Assembly: GCA_018806915.1 (NCBI GenBank)
Contig: JAGKQI010000034.1
Coordinates: 558,001-622,000, forward strand
Direction: 5' to 3'
Source: Phytophthora colocasiae
Taxonomy: Eukaryota; Oomycota; Peronosporomycetes; Peronosporales; Peronosporaceae
DNA: 64,000 bases
Shown: piece by piece, positions 22,401 to 34,600 of the stretch
How positions within the stretch are numbered: the first letter of the stretch is position 1
Layout of the letters: the number at the start of each line of letters is the position of its first letter
Translations under genes and position numbers: made by a program
Notes under the pieces: generated by a model
What the model was told of the DNA's origin: nothing
The model's database searches: none
What the model saw: the letters and a program-made list of their open reading frames with translations, nothing else

Positions 22401-25028
22401 TCCGCCGCATTAATGCAGGAACACGACCAGATCTACCACCCGGTCGCATTTGCCAGTCGAACCTTGAAGACGAACGAGTTAAACTATAATGTTGCCGAAA
22501 AGGAGGTGTTGGCTCTACTTCGGATCCTGGATCTACACTACACCCTGTTGGTGGGACGTCGGATCAAGGTCCTAACCAGACACTCCACGCTTGCCTGGCT
22601 GTTCAAGTCTGCCGGCCTTCAAGGGCGTCTGGGACAATGGTCTGCTCTCCTGTCCCCATGGACACTCTCGGAGATCACGAAGTGTACGAAGGGAGAGGAT
22701 GAGATACTGGGGGCGATCGCAGCTAATATAACGCCTAGATCGGAGATCGACGAAGCCCTGATCGCGATCGCGCCACAGAAGGAACCAAGGCGTAAGATCC
22801 AGATGCCGATTCCCACCGTAGATCCAGGCGAGGAGCTATGGGTAGTAAGTTTCGACGGCTCGGCACGCGTGAAACGAGGAGGAGGCGCTTTCAGCGCGAT
22901 CGTGTGGAGTTTGCCGGAGTGGAAAGTGATCAAAGCTAGATCAGACTATGCGGAGAGTCTTACTGTCAATGAAGCGGAATACCGTGGGCTCTTGCTGGGT
23001 CTTGGCATGATCGCACAGTTAGAACGCCGCCGTTTGGTCATTTGTGGCGATTCGAACCTAGTGATCCGACAAGTCCGGGGCGAGATCGACTGCAAGGCGC
23101 CAGGATTGACGTTACTGGAAACAGAAGGTGCGAGATCACTTGCGGAAGTGGGGAGGTCATGAGCTAGTCCATGTGAAGAGAGACTGGAATGGGAGCGCAG
23201 ACAGCTTGGCGAGCGCCGCGCTGCAGCGAGGAAGCGGGATCGAGGTCCACGATGAAGCAGATCGGTGCGATCTGGTCACCTGAATCGGCTTGATGAGGTG
23301 TTGATCCCTCGAGTTGAAGATCGAACGGTGCAAGTGTCGGCCGTAGCCACGGGTGCAGCCCGAGCACGACCCGATGCCGCCGTCCTGCGAGAGGAACTGA
23401 ACCGGGAGATGCGAGTGGATCGGATCAGGCGAGCCCAGGACGAGGAGGTCTGGATCGCCGGACTAAAGAAGTACCTGGCTGGGCAGATCGCGGATCTTAC
23501 TCGAGCCGAGGCTGGATCCTACGCCAAGATCGCTTCCGAGTACGAGGTAGATGAACAGGATCTGTTGTTTTATTGCCCACCAGGGCCGAGATCAAGAGGT
23601 GATCGCGACCGTCTGATGAGACTCGTGGTTCCAGAAACGCTACAGCAGGATGTCCTCCACCACTACCATACGACTCTGGAAGGGGACATCAAGGGATCGG
23701 ACGCACTTATCAGCGGATCCGAGATCATTTCCACTGGAGGGATTATATCGGGTGTGCAGCGATACGTAGGCGAGTGTGTAGACTGTGAGACCGGAAAGGG
23801 GAGACCCACGATCCGAGGCGAGTCACCTGGGAATCTGCAAGCTACATACCCATTCCAGATCATAGCGATGGATCACATACCCTCTCTGCCCAGATCCAAC
23901 AAAGGCAATACTGAACTGCTGATCTGGGTGGATCTGTTCACGGGATATGTGATCGCAAAGGCTAGTTCCTCCCGATCGGCCCAGACCGTCGCGGAATCTT
24001 ATGAAGAATGCGTGTTCCGCAGATTTGGCGCTAGCGAGATGATCAGGCACGATCGAGAGCCGGGCTTCATGTCCGACTTCTTCAGATCGTTTAATAGGAT
24101 CCTGGGGCAACGACAACGGGCGACGATGGCCTACCGACCACAGGCCAATGGGACTGCGGAACGGATGGTGCAAACGGCCACTAGGGCAATCAAGATGTAT
24201 GTTCAAGATCTCGATCAAAGGACTGGGATGAATATGCGGAGAGATTGACTTTCGCCATTAACACGGCTCACGATCGGGTCCGGGGAGATACCCCTCACTA
24301 TTTGGTACACGGATGGGACCCGAGATCGACGTTGGAAGCGACGATCCCGATCGGGTCGACCAGGCGCCATGACCGCGATCCAAGACGATGGAGATATCGC
24401 GTTCAGAGATACTACCAGCAGTCGAGAGAACAGGTCAACGCTAGGCTGCGAGAGGCGATTGCGGACCGAGCTGATCGACACAATGAGGACGTCGATCCGC
24501 ATCAGATCGAAGCTGGATCACGTGTTTGGCTATACCTAGATCGTGTGAAGGAAGGGTATGCACGTAAACTCGCTCACCTCTGGCACGGCCCGTTCCGTGT
24601 TGCAGAGAAGCTCAATGAATTCACGATCAAGCTGGAGATCGCGGGATCGGATTACCATATCTTCCTGGTGGTCCATGTTTCTAAGCTAAAGCTGGTACGG
24701 AATTTCCCGGATCGACCGCGGATCGAGTTGACGGTGGATGAAGCAGATCGGCTCGATTTCGATGAGATCCTCCTTCCGGAAGACAGTTGGGTCCCGGATC
24801 TGGATACCGATGAGTACGAAGTTGAACGGATCTCGGACATGCGAAGTGGGAAACGAACTCGCTACGGCCGGATCTATCGTGAATTTCTGGTGCACTGGGT
24901 CGGTTATGATGAGCCAACGTGGGTCGACGAAGCTGATTCTTAACTGTGGGGCCATACTGAGCGCGTTCCTACGTGACCACGCTAATCGGAACCGATTCGG
25001 CGTGATGCAGTCACATGAAGAGGTGTAA
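19430..25028 (+). pseudogene. Copy A Pol: protease, RT, two RNase H domains, integrase, chromodomain (frameshifted)
   Basis: Protease: LLLDTGAEVSIL near 19745. A long acidic linker (about 20430-21100) precedes RT, which has SLDMASGFW and YIDDIL (about 21735). The first RNase H (VYASDWAISAAL, about 22380) is degenerate: the usual TDH is TRH and the ADALS aspartate is absent. A second, cellular or plant-like RNase H follows (FDGSAR, NEAEYRGL, CGDSNLV; about 22850-23230), with its D, E, D intact here. Integrase shows HHYHTT with CVDCETG, then MDHIP, RHDREPGF and GTAERM. The C-terminal chromodomain (YREFLVHWVGYDEPTWVDE, about 24880) ends with TAA at 25026-25028. Indels near 19950, 20575, 21700, 22190, 23165, 23280, 24225 and 24940 break the frame. 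Confidence 0.92.
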
Positions 25029-25374
25029 GGAGAGTCAGGCGAGGTGACAGGGTTGCCTCGCCGTGATCGAGGAAGCTGATGTGGAGGAGAATCCAGATCA
25101 GAGCGAGAGTTTTATATTTGTGTATGTGCATGTACGTAGGGAATTTGACGCTGGAAGATGGTGATCCGGGATGTCGAGATGGAGATGAAAGGGGATCACA
25201 TTCTCAAAATGATGGAGTACGATGGAATGACTGTGGGAATGGAGAATACGAGAATTACGAGTGGAGATTATGGGAGTTACGGATGGAGATGGAAGAATGC
25301 AGAACGGCCCTGGATGGGGTTCCGAATCCGGGCTCGGGGGGAAGCCTCGAGCAGGTGATCGAAGTGGCACGATT
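25029..25374. other. Convergent intergenic region of copy A
   Basis: This 346-bp region separates the pol stop from the end of the antisense ORF. It is less GC-rich and holds degenerate repeats of GGAGATTACGGA and GATGGAGATG type (about 25240-25300), whose number differs in B and C. It should contain the 3' ends of both convergent transcripts. No coding signal is recognised. Confidence 0.6.
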
Positions 25375-28169
25375 TACGGAGAAGCGGGAGGAGGATTGAA
25401 CTTGCCGATAAGTCGGGGAATCCTGGTAGCAGGATGGTTAACCGGGTCTTGCCGATACTGGTTACGCCACGGATCCGCCTCGTCACACTCCTCCAGAGCC
25501 TCGATCAGGTTCGTCGGCTCTGGGACGTTCGCGTTGGGATCCGCCAGGTTGGCACGCCGAGAGACCACGCCGGGATACCAACGAACCACATCCACCGACG
25601 GAATGGGGAGGTGAAGGAAGAACGGATCCAGCAGGATGTCGAGATCGAACCACTGATTGCGCATTATGGGGGGGAAGGAGGCGAGGAATTGGCGCCAAGC
25701 AGACCCAGCCCGACTCCGCCGGGCCTTGCGAGCAACGTAATACCGCTGCAGTTCAAGATCCGCATCCTGCATGGCAGAGGTGATCTCGAAGTTGTGGGTG
25801 GCCTCCCAAAATGCTTGACGGTGCCGTTCCTCCAGAACGCGATAGGTGGCGGCCACGGCCGCGAGGGGTGTTCCTCCCTCTCATGCAGATCGAGGTCGAA
25901 CGTAAGGGGACCCGGGTTCGCGAAGTCGTTCCACGGCTCCAGAGCCAGCAGATCAAGCACGTTCACGCCCGTGATCAACTCGTGGAGGTATTCGGTGCGG
26001 GGGGTCGGTGCAGGCCCAGCCTGTATCTGGGAAGGGAACAGCCAACCCGGAAGGGATCAACAACCGTTTGCCCAGAGAACTGGCGATCAGACCCACGATC
26101 GAATACTGCCCGATCACCTGCGGATCCCACGGCACGATGTCAGCAGCCGCGAAGGTACGCTGCCGATCGTACCCTGGAATGAAAGAGGCGACCGGGAACA
26201 GGGGTGGTCGGAGCCCGGGGGGCGAGGAACCGCCGGAAGGAGGTGGCGGCGGTGACGGGGAACCCGGAGGTGATCCTGGAGACGGCGGGCCTGATCCATC
26301 TGGAGATGGGCTTGAGCCGTCCGGAGACCCCGATCCACGGGTGCCAGAAGGTCCGGATCTCGGAACCTGACCAGACTCGCGCCGGTGCGTCGAGATAGAT
26401 CGTTGGCGGCTCATGTGTAAAATATCATCATCCTCGGAGTCCTCCGCCTCGTTGGAGCGTTCCGATTCGGTTTCAGAACTAGTTCCATTGCTGGGTTCTG
26501 GACTTCCGTCCTCTTCGGACGGCGACGAGAATGGGTGCTGGGGATCGTAGTCGGAGTCTTCCTCGTCCTCATCCGGCGAATCACCCTCGGCGGGAAGCGA
26601 TCCGGACTGATCCGTAGGCGCTGGGGTCGGATCAGGGGCTGGAGTGTCGGTTTCCTCCCCTCCGGCTTGCCCAGAAGCTTGATCCGCCAACAGATCCAGC
26701 GGACTCGCCGTTGATCCTGCCGGGGTCGGGACCACCGTGGGTGTGACAGGCTGGGTTGACCCGGGAGCTTCGGTAGCTGCAGGTTTTAGATCACGGGGAG
26801 CTGAGGAGCTCCGAGCTGGACGCTTGCGTGAGGAAGGAGGAACGGCCGGGGAAGCGGAGGCGCTTCGAGATCTTTTGGTGGCACGAGCCGCCCGTCGATC
26901 CGCGATCCACGAGGACAACCGAGCAGAGGAATCCTCGGCGTGGTGCAGCTGTTGCTCGGCTTCGGCATAATCAGCGTCCAGCTCTTGGTGAGCCTGTCGA
27001 AGCTCCGCGTTCTGTCGCTGGAGTTGGTCGAGCTCCTGTGTCGCCGCATCCCGGGCGGAACGAGCCACGTCAAGGTCTGCGAGGGCAGACAAACGATCTT
27101 GGGTGGCATCGTCCAGGTCGACCTGGATTCGATCACGGTCTGCCGTTACTCGATTGAGATCTTGCATTGCCTGATCCCGGTCGAGGCGGGCCTGATCCAG
27201 GTCTGCGACGGCCTGATCCCGCTCGGCAATGGCGGCACGATGCTGGACGGAGAGCTGGTCCCGGTCGTGCTGGATTATTTCCAGATTTCCCAAGGCGTCT
27301 GCCAGATCTTGCTCCAGGCTGGATACGGCGGCGGCATCGGCGGTTGCACCCAGAGGCGGAGCGCGAGAATCCGGGGCGGATACGTCCTCCAAGGCGAGGT
27401 GTGCCCGAGCCAGTTCAACCTGGTGATCCTCTGCCTCGCGTTCCAGATACGCGACTTCGGCTCGAGCGGCGAGCAACTCCGCTTGGGTCCGCGTCAACTC
27501 CAACCTCAACCGAGCTTCCTCTGCCGTCGGGCGAGTCTGATCAGCAGGCATGGCCATAGCCGCTTGTGGACCTTGGGAGGAATCGTTCCTCTGCCAGCGA
27601 TCAAGGCTACGCTGAGTGAGGGTCAGGTCATGACGCACGGCGGCGAGCTCCCGTTCGCGATCCTGAAGCTCATCCCGGAGTTCAATCTCCGTCTCCCCGG
27701 CTATGCGAAGTTCGGCCAGCCGGAAGTCGAGATCCTCGAGCGCAGAGTCTAGCCGCGCCTGGATCCGGGCCAGTCGCTGCTCAGACTCCCGTCGTTCGGC
27801 GTCGTGCTGGGCCCGCTGATCCTGCAAGGCGGCGATCGCGTCCCCACCGATAGCATCTCCGGTTCCCGATCGCAGATGAACGATTTCGGCGTTCAGCCGC
27901 AAAATCTCCTCCGCTTGGTCGTCCCGGAAGCGCTCCATATCCTCCATGTCGGATCGCAACCGGCGAACGGTGTCGTCCAGGTGGTCCCGATCGCGGCTCA
28001 AGGTCTCGCGCATCCGTTGGCTATGGGCCAGCCTCGCTTGCAAGGTGACCAGCTCAGGGTTTACCCCGGGGGTTGAGAAGCGGGAGGCCGTGGATCGGGC
28101 GGATCGGAGCGAGTGCTCGCTCGAGGGCGTCCTCGGCGTCAAGGGGGGCGAGGAAGGCGGATCGGACAT
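25375..28169 (-). pseudogene. Copy A antisense ORF: coiled-coil / NLS / acidic / globular-domain protein
   Basis: On the strand opposite to gag-pol, an ATG at 28169 (MSDPPSSPPLTP), 104 bp from the 3' LTR, opens an ORF that stays in frame to about 26040; frame changes near 26040 and 25880 follow, and the TAA is at 25375-25377. In order: a short Ser/Pro-rich start; about 300 residues of coiled coil rich in Asp, Gln, Arg and Leu; a basic stretch with RKRPAR (possible nuclear signal); a Ser/Pro region; an acidic block (PDEDEEDSDYDP); a Pro/Gly/Ser-rich linker; and a C-terminal globular domain of about 280 residues, rich in Trp and aromatics (PWDPQVIGQY, PWNDF, QWFDLDILLDPFF). B and C retain all parts. 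I recognise no known domain. Conservation of a frame of about 920 codons in three copies argues that it is a real gene. Confidence 0.8.
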
Positions 28170-28261
28170 TTCGAGAGAGTGGTGGCGCTTGAACGACTTG
28201 TGTTCCAGGTGGTGAATGTGGAAATAAACCCGAAGTGAGCTGCGGCAGCTCAACTTACGTG

Positions 28262-28272
28262 CTGGGGGCGGA
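28262..28272 (+). other. Polypurine tract of copy A
   Basis: The G-rich stretch CTGGGGGCGGA directly precedes the TGTGGTGAAG LTR start and is conserved before L6 (about 40481-40490). This is the expected place for the plus-strand primer of reverse transcription. Confidence 0.65.
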
Positions 28273-29828
28273 TGTGGTGAAGCGGACGAAAAAATTTTCC
28301 GGAGAGGCGATGTCAGCCACGAACCCGAATAGAGTCGGAACGAGCGACAGGGGGGACCGGTGATCGCCAGATCTGGGTCGAATCAGACGAAGGTAAGATG
28401 GGTCCCGCCGGGAACAGGCAATGGAGACACCGGCGAAAAAGCAGGTGGAGCGGTGTTCGCGGGTGATCCGAATCCTGCCGTGGTGTTCGTGGGTGATCCG
28501 AATCCTGCTGGAGGAAGAATGGGGAAATCAAGGATGTTCTCGCGCGATCAACGATGACGGGTCCCCAAGCGAGCATGATCAGCTTACCCTGGCGCCCCGA
28601 AGCCTCTAACAGCACGATCCAACTTCCCCGGGCGGCGACGAAGCGAGATCACGCAAGATCGCGCAATGATCCTCTCCCGTATAAGTACGAGATCAGCTCC
28701 GGATCAAGGTCAACCCCAGGCGCGACGCAGACTCTTCTTGTGGCCTGATCCGGATTCTTTGAAGGATCACCAAGCGGGATCAGGCAGTGATCAAGTCCCG
28801 ATTAAGTACGAGATCAAGCTCCGGTTAAGTGCGAGATCAAGCTTCGGTTAAGTGCGAGATCAAGCTTCGGTTAAGTACGAGATCAAGCTTCGGTTCGTTG
28901 ATCTGCTTCTGCCAAGTGCGAGATCAAGCTTCGGTTAAGTACGGAATCGGCTCAAGATCAGGGTTAGGGGAATCAAGCTAGGGATCAGCTCTGTAGCCAG
29001 TGTCGTGTGATCGTAGGATAGTAAATCAGGATGGGATTAGTAGGCATAGGAATAACCATAAACAGACTCGAATTTACCTTCTAGTGCGCAAGTGGATTTC
29101 TTCAGGACCCAGGACAAGGGAAGAGGATAGCATATTGGCCTCCCCTTAGTGTTCCAGCAAGTCACTTCGCCCACCTAGCTACAGCTAAGACCGGATCCCC
29201 GATTTGGCCGGCTTACCTTACGCTAGTGTGAGGATCTCTCGATATCTCAACAACCCCAAGGGACTCGAATTTGCCCTGAACCACTCAAGTGTCTTCGCTA
29301 CGCCTGGAACCGGGAACTACATTGGCCCTACAAGCGTCAGGAAGGTAAGGATACGTGACCTAGTATAGCGGTTAAGTCTGGATAATATATTGGCCAGCTT
29401 TGCCCTATCTAGTGAACTATCCTTTAAGTGTATACATCGGATCGGAAGGAATTGGTTGTTTAGCCTAAGGATCCAGTCGAATCTCGCCCCCTCAAGACCC
29501 CCGCTATCGGAAGCGGAAAACAACGAAAGGAAGGGACTGAATCCCGAACATTGGACTATTGGAAGACCTGGATCAAGAACCAGGCACCCGGATCAAGGCT
29601 CGAGAACTCGCCTACGACCGGGATCAAGTACCCCGAGGTGGAGTGAAGAACTTCCACGCCGCCTCAAACCCCTGCGTCACTCAAGACCTTCTTCTCGTCC
29701 CAAGACATCTTCAGAAGTTACCTGGAAGAGCGTAACCCGCCTACCGACGGGTACACAAGGTGAACACTACACGCAACAAGATCACGGATCATCGGGGGAC
29801 CCCCTCCGTTAGTCGGTGTCTGGGCGCA
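28273..29828 (+). repeat. Family-1 LTR L5, shared by copies A and B
   Basis: This 1556-bp LTR is the 3' LTR of A and the 5' LTR of B at once. It shares diagnostic variants with L4. Its minisatellite (28790-28943) is interrupted by a short unrelated insert (about 28896-28914). The primer-binding site follows at 29831. Confidence 0.85.
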
Positions 29829-29882
29829 AGTGGCGATCGCGATCGGCCTCAACCAGATTTTGGCCAGATCCGCTCCACCACA

Positions 29883-31598
29883 ATCCTACTTGATCTGCTC
29901 CAAGAAGCTGGTTTGGTGGCTGGAGAGTTCGACCCAAACTCTCTATTTGACTTGGAACTGCAAGCGATTCAATCTGCGACCCATGATCTATTCGATTCCC
30001 TCAAGATCTTGGTCGGCGAGCGCCCACTGACGCCCGACCCAGGCTATCAGACTGGGTCGTCATGCTACGCGTCAGCGACCTCGGAACCAGACTCAGATAG
30101 CCCGAGAAGGCTGCAACGCATGTCGTTAGGGCCCTCCGGCGCCAAGTTCCTGAAATCGCGTATGAAGAAACAGGATACGCGATCGGTGGCTGCGAAGCTG
30201 GAGGACAAGATGCCCGATCAGCAAGAAAATCGCCGGATCCGGACGGACCAGACCGCGCCGACGACTAATTCCACTGGATCGAGCAACAAGTTGGACGACT
30301 ACTTTCAAATGGCGATGGATCGTTTCTTGAAAGAACGGAATCTCGCGACACCCCGATCGCCGATCAAAGGGGAGTTAGATGTTGAAATGGAGTCCGTCAC
30401 GGCCTCGGATCCGGATGCATGGGAATACGATCCGGACGATCTGGGCATACCAAGTTCCGGGGGACAGATGTCGAGCCGAGCAGCGATCGCATCCGCGGCG
30501 ATCGGTCAAGGAGGATCGTCGATGATCCAGCGGGTCCGGATCTCAGCGATCTCGGATCTGAAAGATTTTGCGGGTAAAGATCTGGACGAAGATCGCGCTC
30601 GGGCCTGGATCAGTAAAGTCAAGTCAGCATTTCAGCGCGATCAGGCTACGGAAGAAGAGAAATGCCTCACATTTGCAGATCTGATGGTGGGACCGGCAAA
30701 GAACTGGTACAGGCAGCTCAGTCGAACGACGAAAACCAAGTGGGCAGATCTGTTGGACAGTTTCCAGACCCAGTATTGTGGGTTGGGTATGTCGGTCGCG
30801 TGGCAATTCTATCACGCTCGCAAGCGATCGGAAGAAACCCCTCTCGATTATCTCTACCGGCTCAACGTGGCGGCTTTACGTGCTAGACTGAAGATCAAGG
30901 ACGGGAGCCCTAAGGCCCGCCGAGAACATGTGGACCACTACATAGAGACATTGGGAGATCCGGAGTTAGCTGATCGGCTGACCCTACTCCGACTGAGTGA
31001 CGTCGAGGAGCTGGAGGAGGTACTCCGTGCCCGGGAACGGGCGAAAAGCAGGCAGCGTAGATCTGCGTTCGGATCGAAGTACAGACAAAGGCACCGGCCA
31101 GTGCCCGGCAGCTCCCACCCGAGCGGTGGTACGGGCGATCCAAACTCAAGATCCGAGCTCAGAATCAGAAGAAATATCCGGATCGGATGGATCCGATTCT
31201 GAAGGCGATCTCCGGAGGATATATCTTGCCGCGTCAGAAGACAAGCCGATCGGTGCTGGGGCGCTCCCACCAACAGGATCAGTTGCGATCACACACGAAC
31301 GTGCAGGACCGAGGCCGGACCACGGATCGCAGACAACCAGATCACGATAGAGGTCGCTGTTCGCATTGTGGGTCGCGGAAGCACACGGATCTGGACTGCT
31401 GGAGACGTCTAACCTGTGACAAGTGCGGAAAGGGCCACCCAACGGATCGCTGTCTATATACATGCCGTGGTTGTGGGGAGATCCATGAAGCTGGAGAATG
31501 CCCCATGGAAGAATTCCTACAACCAGATCCGCAAGTGGTACGATCCGACCCGACATGCCGGACTGTTTCCCGAGAAGGTGGAAAAGATGTTAAACTAG
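29883..31598 (+). pseudogene. Copy B Gag, N-terminal arm deleted and frameshifted
   Basis: The leader runs normally to CCACCACAAT, then jumps to the sequence that in A starts at 17709. The start codon (ATG to ATC) and about 200 N-terminal codons are thereby removed. The rest resembles A, including the gag core and the CCHC knuckles, with one-base losses near 31088 and in the second knuckle (near 31430). The -1 frameshift site (31589-31595) and TAG (31596-31598) are intact. With no start codon this Gag cannot be made normally. Confidence 0.85.
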
Positions 31599-31635
31599 GA
31601 CGCTCGCCGGTTTGGAAACCGGTACGAGCCGAGCG
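31589..31635 (+). promoter_or_regulatory. Programmed -1 frameshift signal, copy B
   Basis: GTTAAAC, the in-frame TAG, a 5-nt spacer and the two-part stem are base-for-base as in copy A. The element has survived although gag around it has lost its start, so it is inherited rather than currently selected in this copy. Confidence 0.8.
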
Positions 31636-34600
31636 TTCTGAGTACTGCATCTATGCATATGTGAACAAGAAATCGAGAGATCAAGATAGGGAGAATTCGG
31701 ATCTGCGCGGTAATACATGTAAGTTGCATTCGTATACTGCTAAGATCGCGAGTCTTCCCCGGATCGATGAGTTCTCGCGATCTGGTGCGGAAGTGGCCTT
31801 GGATCTCAAGGAAGGAGAATCCAGGGGTTACTGGAAATACCACGCACCAGGAAAATGGTTCCGCCAAGCCAAGATCTCAGGCAAGATTAATCATGAAAGA
31901 GCGATCTTGCTCCTGGACACTGGCGCCGAGGTATCCATCTTGGATACCACCTTTGCTCGTAAGGTTGGGTGCCACTTTGACACTAGTCAGAGACAGGAGT
32001 GTGTTGGGATCGGTGATAATGTGTACACCACCGAGGGAAGAACGAGGATCAAGATCACGCTTGCGGGATATTTGGTCTACTTTTTCGATATTTGGATCGG
32101 AGATCTATCCGGACAAGATGCGATCCTGGGTATGGATTTCATGATCCCGGCTGGGGTCCGGATGGATCTTGCGAAGGGATCGATGTGCTTACCTAATGAA
32201 GTGGGGATCCCACTTAGTGGTCGCAAGAGATTATACGGGGAGAAGGTAAGATCGGTAAAATTGGAAGAAGATCTACATATCCCAGTTGGGGGATCCGAAG
32301 AGGCCGCATCGAGAGTGAAATTATCGGCGACGGAGAAATTGTGGGTGAACAGAGGCGACCAATGGGTACCCACCGTGGTAAATGGACCCGGCCGAACTCG
32401 GTACTTAGTGATCACGAATTTGAGCGAGAAGATTTTACGACTGGATCACAGATTACATGTCGGGATGGTACTTGATCAAGAAAAAGTTCCTCGCTACCCC
32501 GGGTTTGTGTCGGTCGGGTCCCGGCGTTACATGGAGTGGCAGAATCTAGCTCTAGAAGCGACAGTGGACGCAAGACCGGAACCTCAGGAAACCGTAGAGA
32601 TCCCTTACCGTCGGTCGAACGGCCGACCTACGTTACGCCGCGATCTATACTCCGTCGAGGTGGGGCAATCAAGACCGATCCTGATCCTGCACCAATATCG
32701 ACATTGGAACCGCGATCACCGACCGATACGGCCGAAGTCAAGGTCGCATTCATCGATCCCCAACCGGATCCCATGGATACCCCACCGATCACGATCAGTT
32801 CCGACAAGGCCCCGAGTGGCGAAGCTGGGGGCGGTGAGACTGAGACGAATGGTGAGACTGAGACGAATGAGAGCTTGCCAGATCAGGCCCCAGGTCGGAC
32901 AGATCGGACATGTGAAGAGGAAATCGAGGTAAAAACAGAAAAACCAGATTTTCAAATCGAGATCCAACATGTATCCGACGCCGATGCCGTCTCCATGGTT
33001 AAAGACACCCCGATCTTGACAGCCAAGGACGATAGGCTGCGTGATCAATCAACGGATGAACCGGATCCGACATCTCCGGAAGGAATCGAGAACGCCGATC
33101 AGACCCACTTACACGAAAGTGGCGATTTTTCGGCCGAAGATCTAGCCGATAATCTCGCAGTAGTACCGGAGATTCAGATTTCCACCACTGAAGAAGTCAG
33201 GATCGAAGATCTGCAAGTAGGAAATCCGGGATCGGCTACCCCGGAGGAGATCGAGAAACTTCGACAGATTATTTGGAAGAAGCGACATCTCCTGATCGGG
33301 AAAGGAAACACACTTCCTCCAGCGGCCAAGCGGTGTTATATGCGATATCGACGTGGGTGACGCAAAGCCGATCGCACAACGAGTCCGGAAAGGTGGCGCC
33401 ACAGTTCCGCGAGAAAGTATCGGATCTCATCAAAGGACTCCTAGCTGCCAAGATCATCCGGCCATCGACCTCGCCATGGGCATCGCCGATCGTGGTGATC
33501 ATCAAGAAGAACGGTGTAGACATCCGACTATGTATCGATTATCGGCTGGTGAACGGTCTCACGAGGCTGATGATCTACCCAATGCCTCTGATCAATGACC
33601 TGTTAGAAGATCTTGACAAAGTTCTGTGGTACTGTTCATTAGACATGGCAAGTGGATTCTGGGTCGTATCAATGACCGATCGAGCTCGCGCGATCTCAGC
33701 TTTCATCACTCCCTGTTCGGCCTCTTCGAGTGGAATCGCATGCCGTTCGGGCTGAAGAACGCCCCTCAGATCTATCAACGTCTTGTGGACAACGCCCTAT
33801 ATGGATTTTTGAAGATCTCCCAGTCAGGGAATGCGAAAGACTCTACAGATGTGTTTGAATCAGGGTCCCTGAAGATCCTGGTCGCCCGTCGGTTCTAGGA
33901 CGGAGATCTTACATCGACGATATCTTGATCACGGCTGGAACATGGGATCAAATGTGCGATCGGGTGGAAGACCTATTGGAGGCCTGTGATAAGTGGAATC
34001 TCTCGATCAGTGTGGCGAAGAGCTTCTGGGGCATGGATAAGGTGGAATATCTCGGACACAAAGTGTCGATCGACGGATTGGAGGCAAACCCGAAAGACCT
34101 GAAGTCTCTGACAGATCTGCCATTCCCTGGGTCGCTCCGATCCATGCAATCGTTCCTGGGAAGTTTGAATTACTATAGTCGGTTCATCGAGGATTATGCG
34201 ATCTATGCATCGGTCCTATATGAACTACGTGAAGTGGAGTTCGCAGAACTGAAGAAGCGACCAGATCTTCGAAATATCATGGATAGTACGGACCCGATCA
34301 ATCGAGATCCCGTTGCGCTTAAGTCGAATCAGGATGGATCACCCGACACCTTGACTCAAAAGGGGAATAGTACGCCGGATTTTAACTTGGGGGCGACGCC
34401 TCCCCCCTGTTCAAGCAAGGTCGGAGCCAATCTGGCCCAAAGAGCTGGCGACGAAAGGTGGGGTAGGGCACACAGGGCGTTTACAGCCTTGAAAACCAAG
34501 ATCGCATCGACCCCGATCCTTCGTCACTTCGACATGACAAAGTTACCCGTGGTGATCGTGTATGCCAGTGACTGGGCGATTTCCGCCGCACTAATGCAGG

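Noticed and set aside
26940..27752. Plus-strand 270-codon ORF opposite the antisense coiled coil (also at 39160-39972 and 42162-42974)
   Set aside because: It is the mirror of the repetitive coiled-coil codons, begins with GTG, has no domain, and no part of the element's expression would produce it.
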